Source: Anaerolineales bacterium (GTDB lineage Bacteria > Chloroflexota > Anaerolineae > Anaerolineales > E44-bin32). Taken from it: a DNA stretch of 17,042 nucleotides. Every line of letters starts with the position of its first letter. The first letter of the stretch is position 1. The stretch spans positions 1 through 17,042 of the forward strand of contig DAOUTT010000008.1 in the NCBI GenBank assembly GCA_030668545.1. The letters run 5' to 3'. The notes below the pieces were generated by a model. It had not been told where the DNA came from. It did not search any database and saw only the letters and a program-made list of their open reading frames with translations. Of the stretch, positions 7,378 through 13,342 are shown one piece after another. Position numbers and translations under genes: made by a program.

Positions 7378-7929
7378 CTAACCCAGGAAAATTTTTACTT
7401 TTTCGCCCGACTCACCCTCATCAACTTCAATGTAGATCGGTTCATCGGCTGATAAATTTGCTTCGAGCGCAAGTATCAGATCGTCGATCGTGGTTTCGTC
7501 TAACCCGCCAAAGGACAAACCTCGCCATCTTAGAATGCGCGCGGTGAGGCCAAGAGGAAGCGGTAAGCTGATCGCAATCCTGCGTGGCCATTTATCTTCT
7601 CCAGTTTTTACTCGTACATGGACCCATGGGGACTTATACGTAGCCGCGGACAAGATCATAACGGCGGCCCCAAGCACCAGTAATGGCCCTGCGCAGACCC
7701 ACCACCAGCCACCTAGCTGGCTCAGACCCCACCCCGTGACACACATTGCGAACCCAATGGAGAGTGGGATCGTCCACCAATATCGCCAGCGGTTGGGAGG
7801 TTTTGGACCTTCAGCCTGTGGCTTGGGTTGTACGCCCTCCTCTGAAAGCCGGCGGGCGGCTTCACTTGCATCAATCTCACCAGCATCAAGCTGATCGAGT
7901 ATCTCCATACTGTTTAGATCATCATTCAT
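7378..7929 (-). CDS. Membrane SHOCT-like protein with two TM helices
   Basis: A 183-residue protein with an N-terminal SHOCT-like hairpin (about 6-30: SMEILDQLDAGEIDASEAA), a Pro-rich linker (33-46), two hydrophobic segments (about 51-70 and 74-96) and a cytosol-sized beta/alpha tail (102-183). The tail is homologous to the C-terminal half of the next gene's product. Both soluble parts should lie on the same side of the membrane because there are two passes; Arg and Lys flank both ends, so the cytoplasmic side is likely. The ATG at 7929 has GGAG seven bases upstream. It lies 32 bases after the GNAT gene and 17 before the soluble paralogue. A membrane-anchored and a soluble version of one domain in tandem suggests an assembly or anti-factor relationship, which is inference only. 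Confidence 0.8.
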   Translation of the reverse strand: MNDDLNSMEILDQLDAGEIDASEAARRLSEEGVQPKPQAEGPKPPNRWRYWWTIPLSIGFAMCVTGWGLSQLGGWWWVCAGPLLVLGAAVMILSAATYKSPWVHVRVKTGEDKWPRRIAISLPLPLGLTARILRWRGLSFGGLDETTIDDLILALEANLSADEPIYIEVDEGESGEKVKIFLG

Positions 7930-7961
7930 TGCGGATCTCCACCTTAAAACTCATCGATCCT

Positions 7962-8945
7962 TCAAATTTCGCTTTCCTCGAGCTTCATCCCCATCCATGT
8001 GAGCTCGCGAATGGCCTTGAAGCCCAACCGTTCAATTTTGTCTCGGGCGACGTCAGACGGATAATCCATGATGAAGTTGTCAGCCAACCCTGCCGATTCC
8101 AGCATCGCTTCACAAAGAAGACCAATTTCGATTTTCTCACGCCATGCAGGTTCCACAACCATTATCAAGCGCAATAGACGGCGCTCTAGCTCAGGCCTGA
8201 TGCTCACCGCGCCGGCGAGTCTCCCGGCTTCTTGCCATACCCAGTGCTTGGGTTTCCCCAATCCGAATAGGTTCTCAAATCCTGATGGTCGAAAAATGCT
8301 CGCAACTGGAGGGAAAGGCCATAACAATCCTTCTGGGTGCAATCGTTTTGCCAATGTCCAATGCCCGCGCCATTCGCTGCTTGTCCGGGGTCGAACCTGG
8401 CCCTGAGTATCGTCGTGCGGCCATTCTCCGTTCCCTTTTCTTAACCAAGTGGTTCGCGTTGAGAGAGTCTTAAACTCGAGGTTCTCATACAGCGTCCTGG
8501 CTCCCTGGTTATCACGATCAACCTGCAGTATGATCCGCTTGCCCCCGCTGCGGCGTGCATGATCGATCGAAGCCATGATCAATTCCCGCGCGATGCCCTG
8601 TCGCTGGTAATCCGGCTTGACCACAACGTTTGCCATCACCCAGCGTTGTTGGAATCCACTCACGGGAAGCAGGCTTGCATTACCAACCACCTCGCTATCC
8701 TCTTCCCAAACATATCCCTGAGGGTAGGCAGCCGGTGGTAAAAACCAACGACCTAAAAACCAACCGAGGCTCCCCGCCCGGGCAAACATCTTCATACCCA
8801 AGATCATCCGCCGCCCGGAGGCGTCTAACCGCTCGGAAAACGCTCGTTCGATCAATCCGGCTAATGCTGCCATATCGCGGCGCGGTTCTACGGGTCGGAT
8901 GCCCCGGTGGCTAAACGGTTTGCCTGCGGCGACGGCAGCGGTCAA
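7962..8945 (-). CDS. GNAT N-acetyltransferase with a second, degenerate GNAT-like half
   Basis: A 327-residue protein. The first half (about 15-165) is a GNAT acetyltransferase: MANVVVKPDYQRQGIARELI carries the acetyl-CoA loop QRQGIA (114-119), followed by LQVDRDNQGARTLYENLEF, the usual motif B region. The second half (about 190-323) ends with DKIERLGFKAIRELTWMGM, which resembles a GNAT C-terminus, but it lacks a clear acetyl-CoA loop, so it is probably a decayed repeat that shapes or binds the substrate. The start is TTG at 8945, overlapping the TGA of the DUF4097 gene (TTGA), with GGATGG a few bases upstream. The next in-frame ATG lies 46 codons in and would remove the first strand of the domain. 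The substrate is unknown; operon context suggests a protein or cell-envelope target. Confidence 0.82.
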   Translation of the reverse strand: MTAAVAAGKPFSHRGIRPVEPRRDMAALAGLIERAFSERLDASGRRMILGMKMFARAGSLGWFLGRWFLPPAAYPQGYVWEEDSEVVGNASLLPVSGFQQRWVMANVVVKPDYQRQGIARELIMASIDHARRSGGKRIILQVDRDNQGARTLYENLEFKTLSTRTTWLRKGNGEWPHDDTQGQVRPRTSSEWRGHWTLAKRLHPEGLLWPFPPVASIFRPSGFENLFGLGKPKHWVWQEAGRLAGAVSIRPELERRLLRLIMVVEPAWREKIEIGLLCEAMLESAGLADNFIMDYPSDVARDKIERLGFKAIRELTWMGMKLEESEI

Positions 8946-10057
8946 GATTCACCATCCAAGGCTTTGAGTAAAGTCTCGGCTTCTGAGACCGAAACCTTGC
9001 CTTCTTCAACCATACGCAGGATCGTTAAACGTTCCTCATCCGTTGCAGGTTCTCCGGCGTCACCAAATCCAGACGCTGTCCATGAGGAGGACGAGCCCGT
9101 CTTTCTTTTTTCCTTCTCCGATTGACGCTTTGCCTTTCCACTTGCTTTACGCTCTGCACGTCGAACCGCACGGCGGACGCGCTCACCAATTCGATCTGCA
9201 TCGAAGCCATACATCCCCGTGCCCATAACATTGAAACGCGCCTCCACTTCTGCCAGCTTCGCGTCTACCTCGGTTAGTATCTCTCCGACCCAATCTTCTT
9301 CTGAATCATCCTGCCTCAAACCCGTTTGAAGGCAGAGATCTCCCCCGGCGGAAAGCTCGATGTCCGCTTCACCACCGCCAAGCTGAAAAGCGACGCCATC
9401 ACCCTGCTGCCTGGTCTCCACTCCTGATGGATAATCCAGGTCGCCACCTGCTGATAAAGACAGGTTCACCGATGACTCAGGAGGTATCCGGCAGGAAAGG
9501 TCGCTCCCAGCCTGCACTTTAGAGTGAGTGCCTTCAGGAGTCGCCAGAGTGACTAAAGCATCTCCTCCAACAAATGCGATCACCTGACCAGCAGCATCGT
9601 TAAGCATCAGGTCTCCCCCCACTCCTCGCAGATGGATTTCACCACTGACTTTCTGAATCACAGCGTCCCCGCCAATAAGGTCGACAGTTAAATTCCCCTC
9701 AATTTGCCTGCTCTGAAAATCCCCGCCGATCGTTTCAAAACTCGCCGCCCCAATCCTGCGCAGGCTCAAATCTCCTCCGATCGTGCGAATCATGAACTCG
9801 TTTCTCAAATCAGTAACTCGACAGTCTCCTCCGACTTCGCCGGCTTCGAGACGCGCGTCTTTCGGTAAGAAAATAATGCAGCCTGAGTTCGCACTGATTT
9901 CTACTCCATCTTCAATCTCATCTACTTGAAGTTTCCCTTTGTCCGGTGCCTGCGCCTCCAGAATAGGCTCATCCCGTCCCGAAAGACGCAGGTCCCCGCC
10001 GATCGTCGTGATTTTCACCAGTGGGCTTTCACCAATCTCAAGCGTCACTTTTTCCAC
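8942..10057 (-). CDS. DUF4097 GGD-repeat protein with C-terminal SHOCT-like motif
   Basis: A 371-residue protein of three parts. Residues about 1-245 form a DUF4097-type beta-repeat solenoid with nine GGD turns (TIGGDLRL, VGGDCRV, TIGGDLSL, TIGGDFQ, IGGDAVI, VGGDLML, VGGDALV and two AGGDL), mostly 15-22 residues apart. A highly basic segment follows (about 285-320; rich in Arg and Lys, with RRAVRRAERKA). The last 32 residues are a SHOCT-like hairpin (EERLTILRMVEEGKVSVSE). There is no signal peptide or membrane segment, so it appears cytosolic. The same two modules occur in the reverse order in LiaX/YvlB of Bacillota. The start is GTG at 10057 with AGGAGG eight bases upstream. It is 41 bases after the DUF2089 gene and overlaps the GNAT gene. 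Confidence 0.85.
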   Translation of the reverse strand: MEKVTLEIGESPLVKITTIGGDLRLSGRDEPILEAQAPDKGKLQVDEIEDGVEISANSGCIIFLPKDARLEAGEVGGDCRVTDLRNEFMIRTIGGDLSLRRIGAASFETIGGDFQSRQIEGNLTVDLIGGDAVIQKVSGEIHLRGVGGDLMLNDAAGQVIAFVGGDALVTLATPEGTHSKVQAGSDLSCRIPPESSVNLSLSAGGDLDYPSGVETRQQGDGVAFQLGGGEADIELSAGGDLCLQTGLRQDDSEEDWVGEILTEVDAKLAEVEARFNVMGTGMYGFDADRIGERVRRAVRRAERKASGKAKRQSEKEKRKTGSSSSWTASGFGDAGEPATDEERLTILRMVEEGKVSVSEAETLLKALDGES

Positions 10058-10098
10058 AGTTTCAACCTCCTCCCACTTACCAGGTCACCATCTTCTAT

Positions 10099-10473
10099 TC
10101 AGTCAACTTCCAGAAGCTGCATTGCCTCTTCAGATGTCAATTTCCCGCTTGCCAGGTCGTCGAGGATCTTGTGCCGCTCTTCATCATTAATCAGTTTCGT
10201 CTCAGGTCCAACCGGGAAGCCCAACGACCGAATGATTTCTGTCAACCGTGCCCTGAGTGTAGGGTACGACATATCCAATTCGGGTTCCATTCTACTTAGC
10301 TTTCCCTCGCAGCGTACGAAGACTTCAAGAAAGTTCATCTGCTCAGCGCTCAATCTCCCGAATCGGCCAATATCAAAATGTCCATCGATCGTGGTATCGC
10401 AGTTGCGGCAGTGAAAACGGGTAATCGAGAGGCGTTCATCACAGACCGGGCAGGTTGTAAGCATTTGATTCAT
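10099..10473 (-). CDS. DUF2089 zinc-ribbon/HTH protein
   Basis: A 124-residue protein of the DUF2089 family. A zinc ribbon is formed by Cys8, Cys11, Cys22 and Cys25. A helix-turn-helix-like region spans about 40-85 (LSAEQMNFLEVF to MSYPTLRARLTEIIRSLG), and the SHOCT-like hairpin closes the protein (97-122: DEERHKILDDLASGKLTSEE). The SYPTLR helix resembles a recognition helix, so it is a plausible DNA-binding regulator of its own operon. The start is ATG at 10473; a second ATG at 10464 is possible, with GAGAA about nine bases before it. It lies 38 bases after the small gene and 41 before the DUF4097 gene. Family assignment is secure; the regulatory role is inferred. Confidence 0.87.
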   Translation of the reverse strand: MNQMLTTCPVCDERLSITRFHCRNCDTTIDGHFDIGRFGRLSAEQMNFLEVFVRCEGKLSRMEPELDMSYPTLRARLTEIIRSLGFPVGPETKLINDEERHKILDDLASGKLTSEEAMQLLEVD

Positions 10474-10511
10474 TTCTCACTACTTCCTTCATGAAAATCC
10501 ATCGCCGTCTA

Positions 10512-10772
10512 TTAGACGTCGACAGATGAGTTATTCCCTATCGAAGCACTCGGACCATTCGATGAGAATGGGGATGCTTCACCGGGCACGCCGATTCCTT
10601 TTAGCGCCTCGCCAGTCCGGATCAAGAAGCTGCCACCCGTCAGGATCACTTTTCTTAATGCTGGGGAGGCTATGCGCGGTTGCCCGGGAAGGAGATGCCT
10701 TTGCCCTCCATCCTCTAATAAGCAACCCTGATGCACTTCCACAAGTAGCTTTAAATAAAATGTGTTGTCCAT
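10512..10772 (-). CDS. Small protein of unknown function, first gene of the SHOCT-like operon
   Basis: An 86-residue protein I do not recognise with certainty. The first half looks helical and mixed-charge (MDNTFYLKLLVEVHQG), the centre is basic (LPGQPRIASPALRKVIL), then a short amphipathic segment (GGSFLIRTGEALKGIG), and a Gly/Ser-rich tail. The central pattern recalls small promoter-proximal proteins of Chloroflexota, from memory only. I chose the ATG at 10772 because GGAG lies seven bases upstream and a near-consensus promoter lies 52 bases upstream. An ATG at 10785 is in a different frame. It precedes the DUF2089 gene by 38 bases on the same strand. No overlapping plus-strand reading frame has comparable initiation signals. 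It could still be a leader sequence without a protein product. Confidence 0.5.
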   Translation of the reverse strand: MDNTFYLKLLVEVHQGCLLEDGGQRHLLPGQPRIASPALRKVILTGGSFLIRTGEALKGIGVPGEASPFSSNGPSASIGNNSSVDV

Positions 10773-10823
10773 TTTGGGACTCCATTTTAGTTTTTGAGCA
10801 ATGATCCTCAATTATCTCGCTTC

Positions 10824-10851
10824 AAAATAACATGTTTTTAATAAATGTCAA
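10824..10851 (-). promoter_or_regulatory. Sigma-70-type promoter of the SHOCT-like operon
   Basis: On the minus strand a perfect TTGACA -35 (10846-10851) is separated by 16 bases from an extended -10 (TGT before TATTTT, 10824-10829). Sequence upstream of the -35 is very AT-rich. The predicted start near 10817 gives a leader of about 45 bases containing the GGAG Shine-Dalgarno of the small gene. Confidence 0.7.
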
Positions 10852-10909
10852 GTGCTATATTAATATTATTGAGGTAATTATACGTTTTATTGATTTTCCG
10901 GCAAACAGG

Positions 10910-10946
10910 GGATGAAATCCTTCATTCCGCTGCGAGCACAGCTCGC
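10910..10946. repeat. Pair of hairpins in divergent intergenic region
   Basis: GGATGAA (10910-10916) pairs with TTCATTCC (10921-10928) across a four-base loop with T10925 bulged. A few bases on, GCGAGC (10932-10937) pairs with GCTCGC (10941-10946) across a three-base loop. There is no T-run after either. The wording resembles dispersed short palindromic repeats of bacterial intergenic regions. Confidence 0.45.
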
Positions 10947-11104
10947 TTGCCTATTGCAAACATAGAATCGAGGTCCTAGGCGATCTACAGCTTGTGAGGG
11001 CGGGGCTATATCGCGCCTTGTTAAAAGACGTCATTTGCGACATGCTTATTATTGAGATATTGGCGCGAATCCACCAAAACAAGATACACTTCCAAAGTGC
11101 ACTT

Positions 11105-12331
11105 ATGTCAGAAGCTCTTGAACTCACACTAACCGGCAACGCATACGGGGGCGAATCCTTCGGCCGCGATGTCGATGGGCGCATGGTCTTCGTCCCCTTC
11201 ACCCTCCCCGGTGAAGTAGTTCGTGTTCACCTAGTGGAAGAACATAAGCATTGGGCAAGAGCGTTGCCCGAAAAATGGGTCGAAACCTCAGATCAACGAA
11301 TTGAGCCACGCTGCCCACACTTTCGAACCTGCGGTGGGTGCCATTACCAGCACATTCCCTATGCGCTTCAACTGGAAATCAAGGCGGATGTCGTGCGCGA
11401 TCAACTTGTACGGATCGGTGGGTTCGAGGATCCTCCTGTGCGATCACCCATCGCTTCGCCGGAACCATGGAATTACCGGAATAACCTGCGCTTCCACCTC
11501 ACCGAGGAGGGCGACCTTGGCTTCGTCACCTTCGATAAGCAACGGGTGTTCCAAGTCAAGGAGTGCCACCTGCCTGAGCAGGAATTAACCGATCTCTGGG
11601 CTCAGTTTGATCTCGAGCCCACCAGAGCAATGGAAAATATCTCCCTGCGCAGCGGAGGCGAGGGCGAGCAGATGGTCATCATTCACGGGACGGATGCTCC
11701 AGATCTCGAGATCTCGATCGAATCTCCCACCTCCGTAGTGTGGACCAGCCCCAGTGGGGATTTTATCCTCGCCGGTCAGGATCATTTTTATTTTGACATT
11801 AACGGATATCAATTCCGCGTCTCCGCCCTTTCGTTCTTCCAGGTGAACTCGAAGATAATTCCGGAACTCGTTCAACAGGCGACAACACTGTTATCCATCC
11901 AGCCAGGACAAACCATCTTCGACCTTTATGCGGGTGTAGGTTTGTTCAGCGCTGCCATCGCAGAATCCGATGTCCATGTTGTGGCTGTCGAGGAGTCCCC
12001 GCACGCATCTCGTGATTTCAGCTTCAACCTTGATCGTTTCACACACATCGATCTCTATGAAGGGGCTGTCGGCATTGCACTGCCTCAGATCAAGCCCCAG
12101 CCCGACGCCGTGCTCATCGACCCGCCGCGCGCCGGCTTGTCAAGAGCAGCGCTCGATGCACTTCTCGAGCGCTCCCCATCACGCATCGTCTATGTCTCGT
12201 GTGATCCCGCCACGCTCAGCCGTGATGGGAAGCGTTTGCGAGCAGGCGGATACTCACTGGAGAGCATTACTCCGATCGACTTGTTCCCCCAGACATTCCA
12301 CATCGAAACCATATCCCTTTGGACCATCTAG
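11105..12331 (+). CDS. rlmD: 23S rRNA (uracil-C5)-methyltransferase, RlmD/RumA type
   Basis: A 408-residue SAM-dependent m5U methyltransferase of the TrmA/RlmD family acting on 23S rRNA. An N-terminal TRAM-like domain spans about 1-60. The four cysteines that bind a 4Fe-4S cluster are present: Cys70, Cys76, Cys79 (C-x5-CGGC) and Cys154 (KECHLPEQ). Further signatures are FFQVN (244-248), the SAM motif FDLYAGVGLF (272-281), DPPRAGL (339-345), the nucleophile Cys366 in VSCDPATLSRD, and LFPQTFHIE with Glu401 as the likely base. Start: the ATG at 11105 fits the TRAM domain; an in-frame codon at 10994 would add 37 residues of no family resemblance. No Shine-Dalgarno is visible. Paralogues RlmCD and TrmFO-independent TrmA-like enzymes are alternatives, so the exact uridine is not certain. 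Confidence 0.9.
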   Translation: MSEALELTLTGNAYGGESFGRDVDGRMVFVPFTLPGEVVRVHLVEEHKHWARALPEKWVETSDQRIEPRCPHFRTCGGCHYQHIPYALQLEIKADVVRDQLVRIGGFEDPPVRSPIASPEPWNYRNNLRFHLTEEGDLGFVTFDKQRVFQVKECHLPEQELTDLWAQFDLEPTRAMENISLRSGGEGEQMVIIHGTDAPDLEISIESPTSVVWTSPSGDFILAGQDHFYFDINGYQFRVSALSFFQVNSKIIPELVQQATTLLSIQPGQTIFDLYAGVGLFSAAIAESDVHVVAVEESPHASRDFSFNLDRFTHIDLYEGAVGIALPQIKPQPDAVLIDPPRAGLSRAALDALLERSPSRIVYVSCDPATLSRDGKRLRAGGYSLESITPIDLFPQTFHIETISLWTI

Positions 12332-12332
12332 G

Positions 12333-12365
12333 AGAGACCTGCTGCCCTCCTGTCTCTAAATGTTT
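12333..12365 (+). terminator. Possible weak terminator after rlmD
   Basis: AGAGAC (12333-12338) pairs with GTCTCT (12352-12357) across a 13-base loop, followed by AAATGTTTT. The stem is short and the T-run interrupted, so read-through into the response regulator is possible. That gene also has its own promoter. Confidence 0.3.
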
Positions 12366-12393
12366 TACTTTCGGCGCCCCCTCTCTCTGGGGA

Positions 12394-12421
12394 TTGCCTT
12401 CCGCGGAACTCGGGTTACAAT
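12394..12421 (+). promoter_or_regulatory. Promoter of the response regulator, probable leaderless mRNA
   Basis: TTGCCT (12394-12399) and TACAAT (12416-12421; 5 of 6 consensus) are 16 bases apart. The -10 box ends seven bases before the ATG at 12429, so the predicted transcription start falls on or beside the start codon. No Shine-Dalgarno is present. Confidence 0.55.
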
Positions 12422-12428
12422 CAACTAT

Positions 12429-13052
12429 ATGAGCCAACAGCAGGGTCCAATCCTCATCGTAGAAGACATCCCTCACATCCTCGAATTGCTCGAAGTTACG
12501 CTGAAGTTTAAAGGTTATGATGTAATCACGGCCCGTAACGGCGATGAGGCTCTCAACGCTCTCCTAACGGAAAAACCAGCGTTAATTCTTACCGACATCC
12601 TCATGCCAAGACTCGATGGGTATGCACTCGCCCAGGAAGTGCGCAGCAATCCAGAGACGCGCGACATTCCTATCATTTTCCTGTCTGCAACTTTCATTAC
12701 TCCTGAAGATAAGGAATTCGCCATGCGCTTGGGTGCAGTTCGATTTTTGGAAAAACCCATTGAGGCTTCCGAGCTACTTCTATCCGTAGCGGAAGTTCTT
12801 ACAGGCGAACCATTTGTGCAACCCAAACCTCTCCCTGATCAAGCCTTCCAAAAAGGCTATTCCGATCGCCTACAAGAGAAGCTGCTCCATAAAGAGAATC
12901 AGATCCGTCGCGCCCAGCGTCTGGTGGAGATAGTGCCCACTGAACAACGCCCCGCTTTTGAGGCGCTGCTGGCACAAACAGAATTCCAGCGCGATCAGAT
13001 AGAGGACGAACTGCGCACATTGGAAGCGCTAATGGATCAGCACGAGAATTAA
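12429..13052 (+). CDS. Response regulator: receiver domain with coiled-coil tail
   Basis: A 207-residue protein with a CheY-like receiver (about 6-124) and no DNA-binding domain. The phosphorylation site is complete: Glu12 and Asp13, phospho-acceptor Asp56 in LTDILMPRLDGY, Ser86 and Lys109 in FLEKPIE. The remaining part (about 140-207) is strongly helical and charged, a probable coiled coil (DRLQEKLLHKENQIRRAQ; FQRDQIEDELRTLEALM), suited to dimerisation or partner binding. I chose the ATG at 12429 over an in-frame ATG at 12360 because the promoter's -10 box lies between them and the receiver begins directly. It is orphan here; the GAF kinase at 2825-5386 is one candidate partner, without direct evidence. 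Confidence 0.9.
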   Translation: MSQQQGPILIVEDIPHILELLEVTLKFKGYDVITARNGDEALNALLTEKPALILTDILMPRLDGYALAQEVRSNPETRDIPIIFLSATFITPEDKEFAMRLGAVRFLEKPIEASELLLSVAEVLTGEPFVQPKPLPDQAFQKGYSDRLQEKLLHKENQIRRAQRLVEIVPTEQRPAFEALLAQTEFQRDQIEDELRTLEALMDQHEN

Positions 13053-13098
13053 TCCCCTGACTTAAACCCCAATATCTGTCGATTAAAGGATCCAGGAT

Positions 13099-13122
13099 CT
13101 TTCGCGAAAGTTTCTCTTTTTT
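13099..13122 (+). terminator. Palindrome plus T-tract after the response regulator
   Basis: A perfect 12-base palindrome, CTTTCGCGAAAG (13099-13110), is followed by TTTCTCTTTTTT on the plus strand. The stem is short (four pairs with a CGCG loop), so termination strength is doubtful, but position and T-tract fit the end of the response regulator transcript. Confidence 0.45.
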
Positions 13123-13185
13123 GTGGAACCGGGAAGCTCTGCTTCCTGTCGCAGGCTCAGCCCGATCTGTATTTTCCGCTTGTTA

Positions 13186-13220
13186 AACCTCCCGCAGGTT
13201 TTGCCATCCTGCGGGAGGTT
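13186..13220. repeat. Strong 13-bp perfect hairpin
   Basis: AACCTCCCGCAGG (13186-13198) and its exact inverse (13208-13220) enclose a nine-base loop. It is the most stable hairpin in the region between two convergent genes and would fold in transcripts of either strand. On the minus strand it is followed by only TTTAAC. A bidirectional terminator or mRNA-stabilising role is plausible. Confidence 0.6.
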
Positions 13221-13233
13221 ACATAAGTACTGA

Positions 13234-13255
13234 GCCCGGAGGTTCAACTCCGGGC
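13234..13255. repeat. 8-bp GC-rich hairpin
   Basis: GCCCGGAG (13234-13241) pairs perfectly with CTCCGGGC (13248-13255) across the loop GTTCAA. The loop superficially resembles a tRNA T-loop, but the stem register is wrong for a T-arm and no tRNA body surrounds it. Confidence 0.5.
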
Positions 13256-13318
13256 AGAGAAATACCGCGCAAATCCAGTAGGTCACGCACACAAATTGGA
13301 GGAGAACCAAGATTTGAA

Positions 13319-13342
13319 CAGGGTTTGCTTTCTTTAACCCTG
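13319..13342 (-). terminator. Possible terminator hairpin overlapping the surE stop
   Basis: On the minus strand CAGGGTT and AACCCTG (seven pairs) enclose a ten-base loop, and the surE TAA lies within the structure. The following sequence, TTCAAATCTTGGTTCT, is only moderately T-rich, so this is a weak candidate for the end of the surE transcript. Confidence 0.35.

Larger units (their letters stand above)
10773..11104. other. Divergent intergenic region between SHOCT-like operon and rlmD
   Basis: These 332 bases separate divergently transcribed genes. The left part is AT-rich and holds the operon promoter (10824-10851) with an AT-rich stretch upstream that could act as an UP element. Two hairpins lie in the middle (10910-10946). 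The right part holds no gene; a weak TACACT at 11085-11090 could be a -10 box for rlmD but has no good -35. Confidence 0.6.
13053..13333. other. Convergent intergenic region rich in hairpins
   Basis: This 281-base stretch lies between the ends of the response regulator and surE. It contains at least four inverted repeats: a 12-base palindrome with T-tract (13099-13122), GGAAGC/GCTTCC (13132-13146), a 13-base-pair hairpin (13186-13220) and an eight-base-pair hairpin (13234-13255). A fifth encloses the surE stop codon. An open frame on the minus strand (13083-13310) runs through all of them and is not credible as a gene. Confidence 0.65.

Noticed and set aside
10526..10804. Plus-strand open frame of 92 codons opposite the small gene
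   Set aside because: It has no Shine-Dalgarno or promoter, and its composition (His, Arg, Ser, Pro rich) is typical of a reverse-strand shadow. The minus-strand frame has better initiation signals.
10994..11104. Longer N-terminus for the RlmD-type protein
   Set aside because: The extra 37 residues show no TRAM similarity and no initiation signal; the ATG at 11105 fits the family start.
13083..13310. Minus-strand open frame of 75 codons in the convergent region
   Set aside because: It runs through four hairpins and a T-tract, resembles no family and has no initiation signals.
13234..13320. tRNA-like pieces (GTTCAA loop at 13242-13247; GTTCAAATC on the minus strand at about 13311-13319)
   Set aside because: Neither has a proper five-base T-stem, and no acceptor, D or anticodon arm can be built around them.
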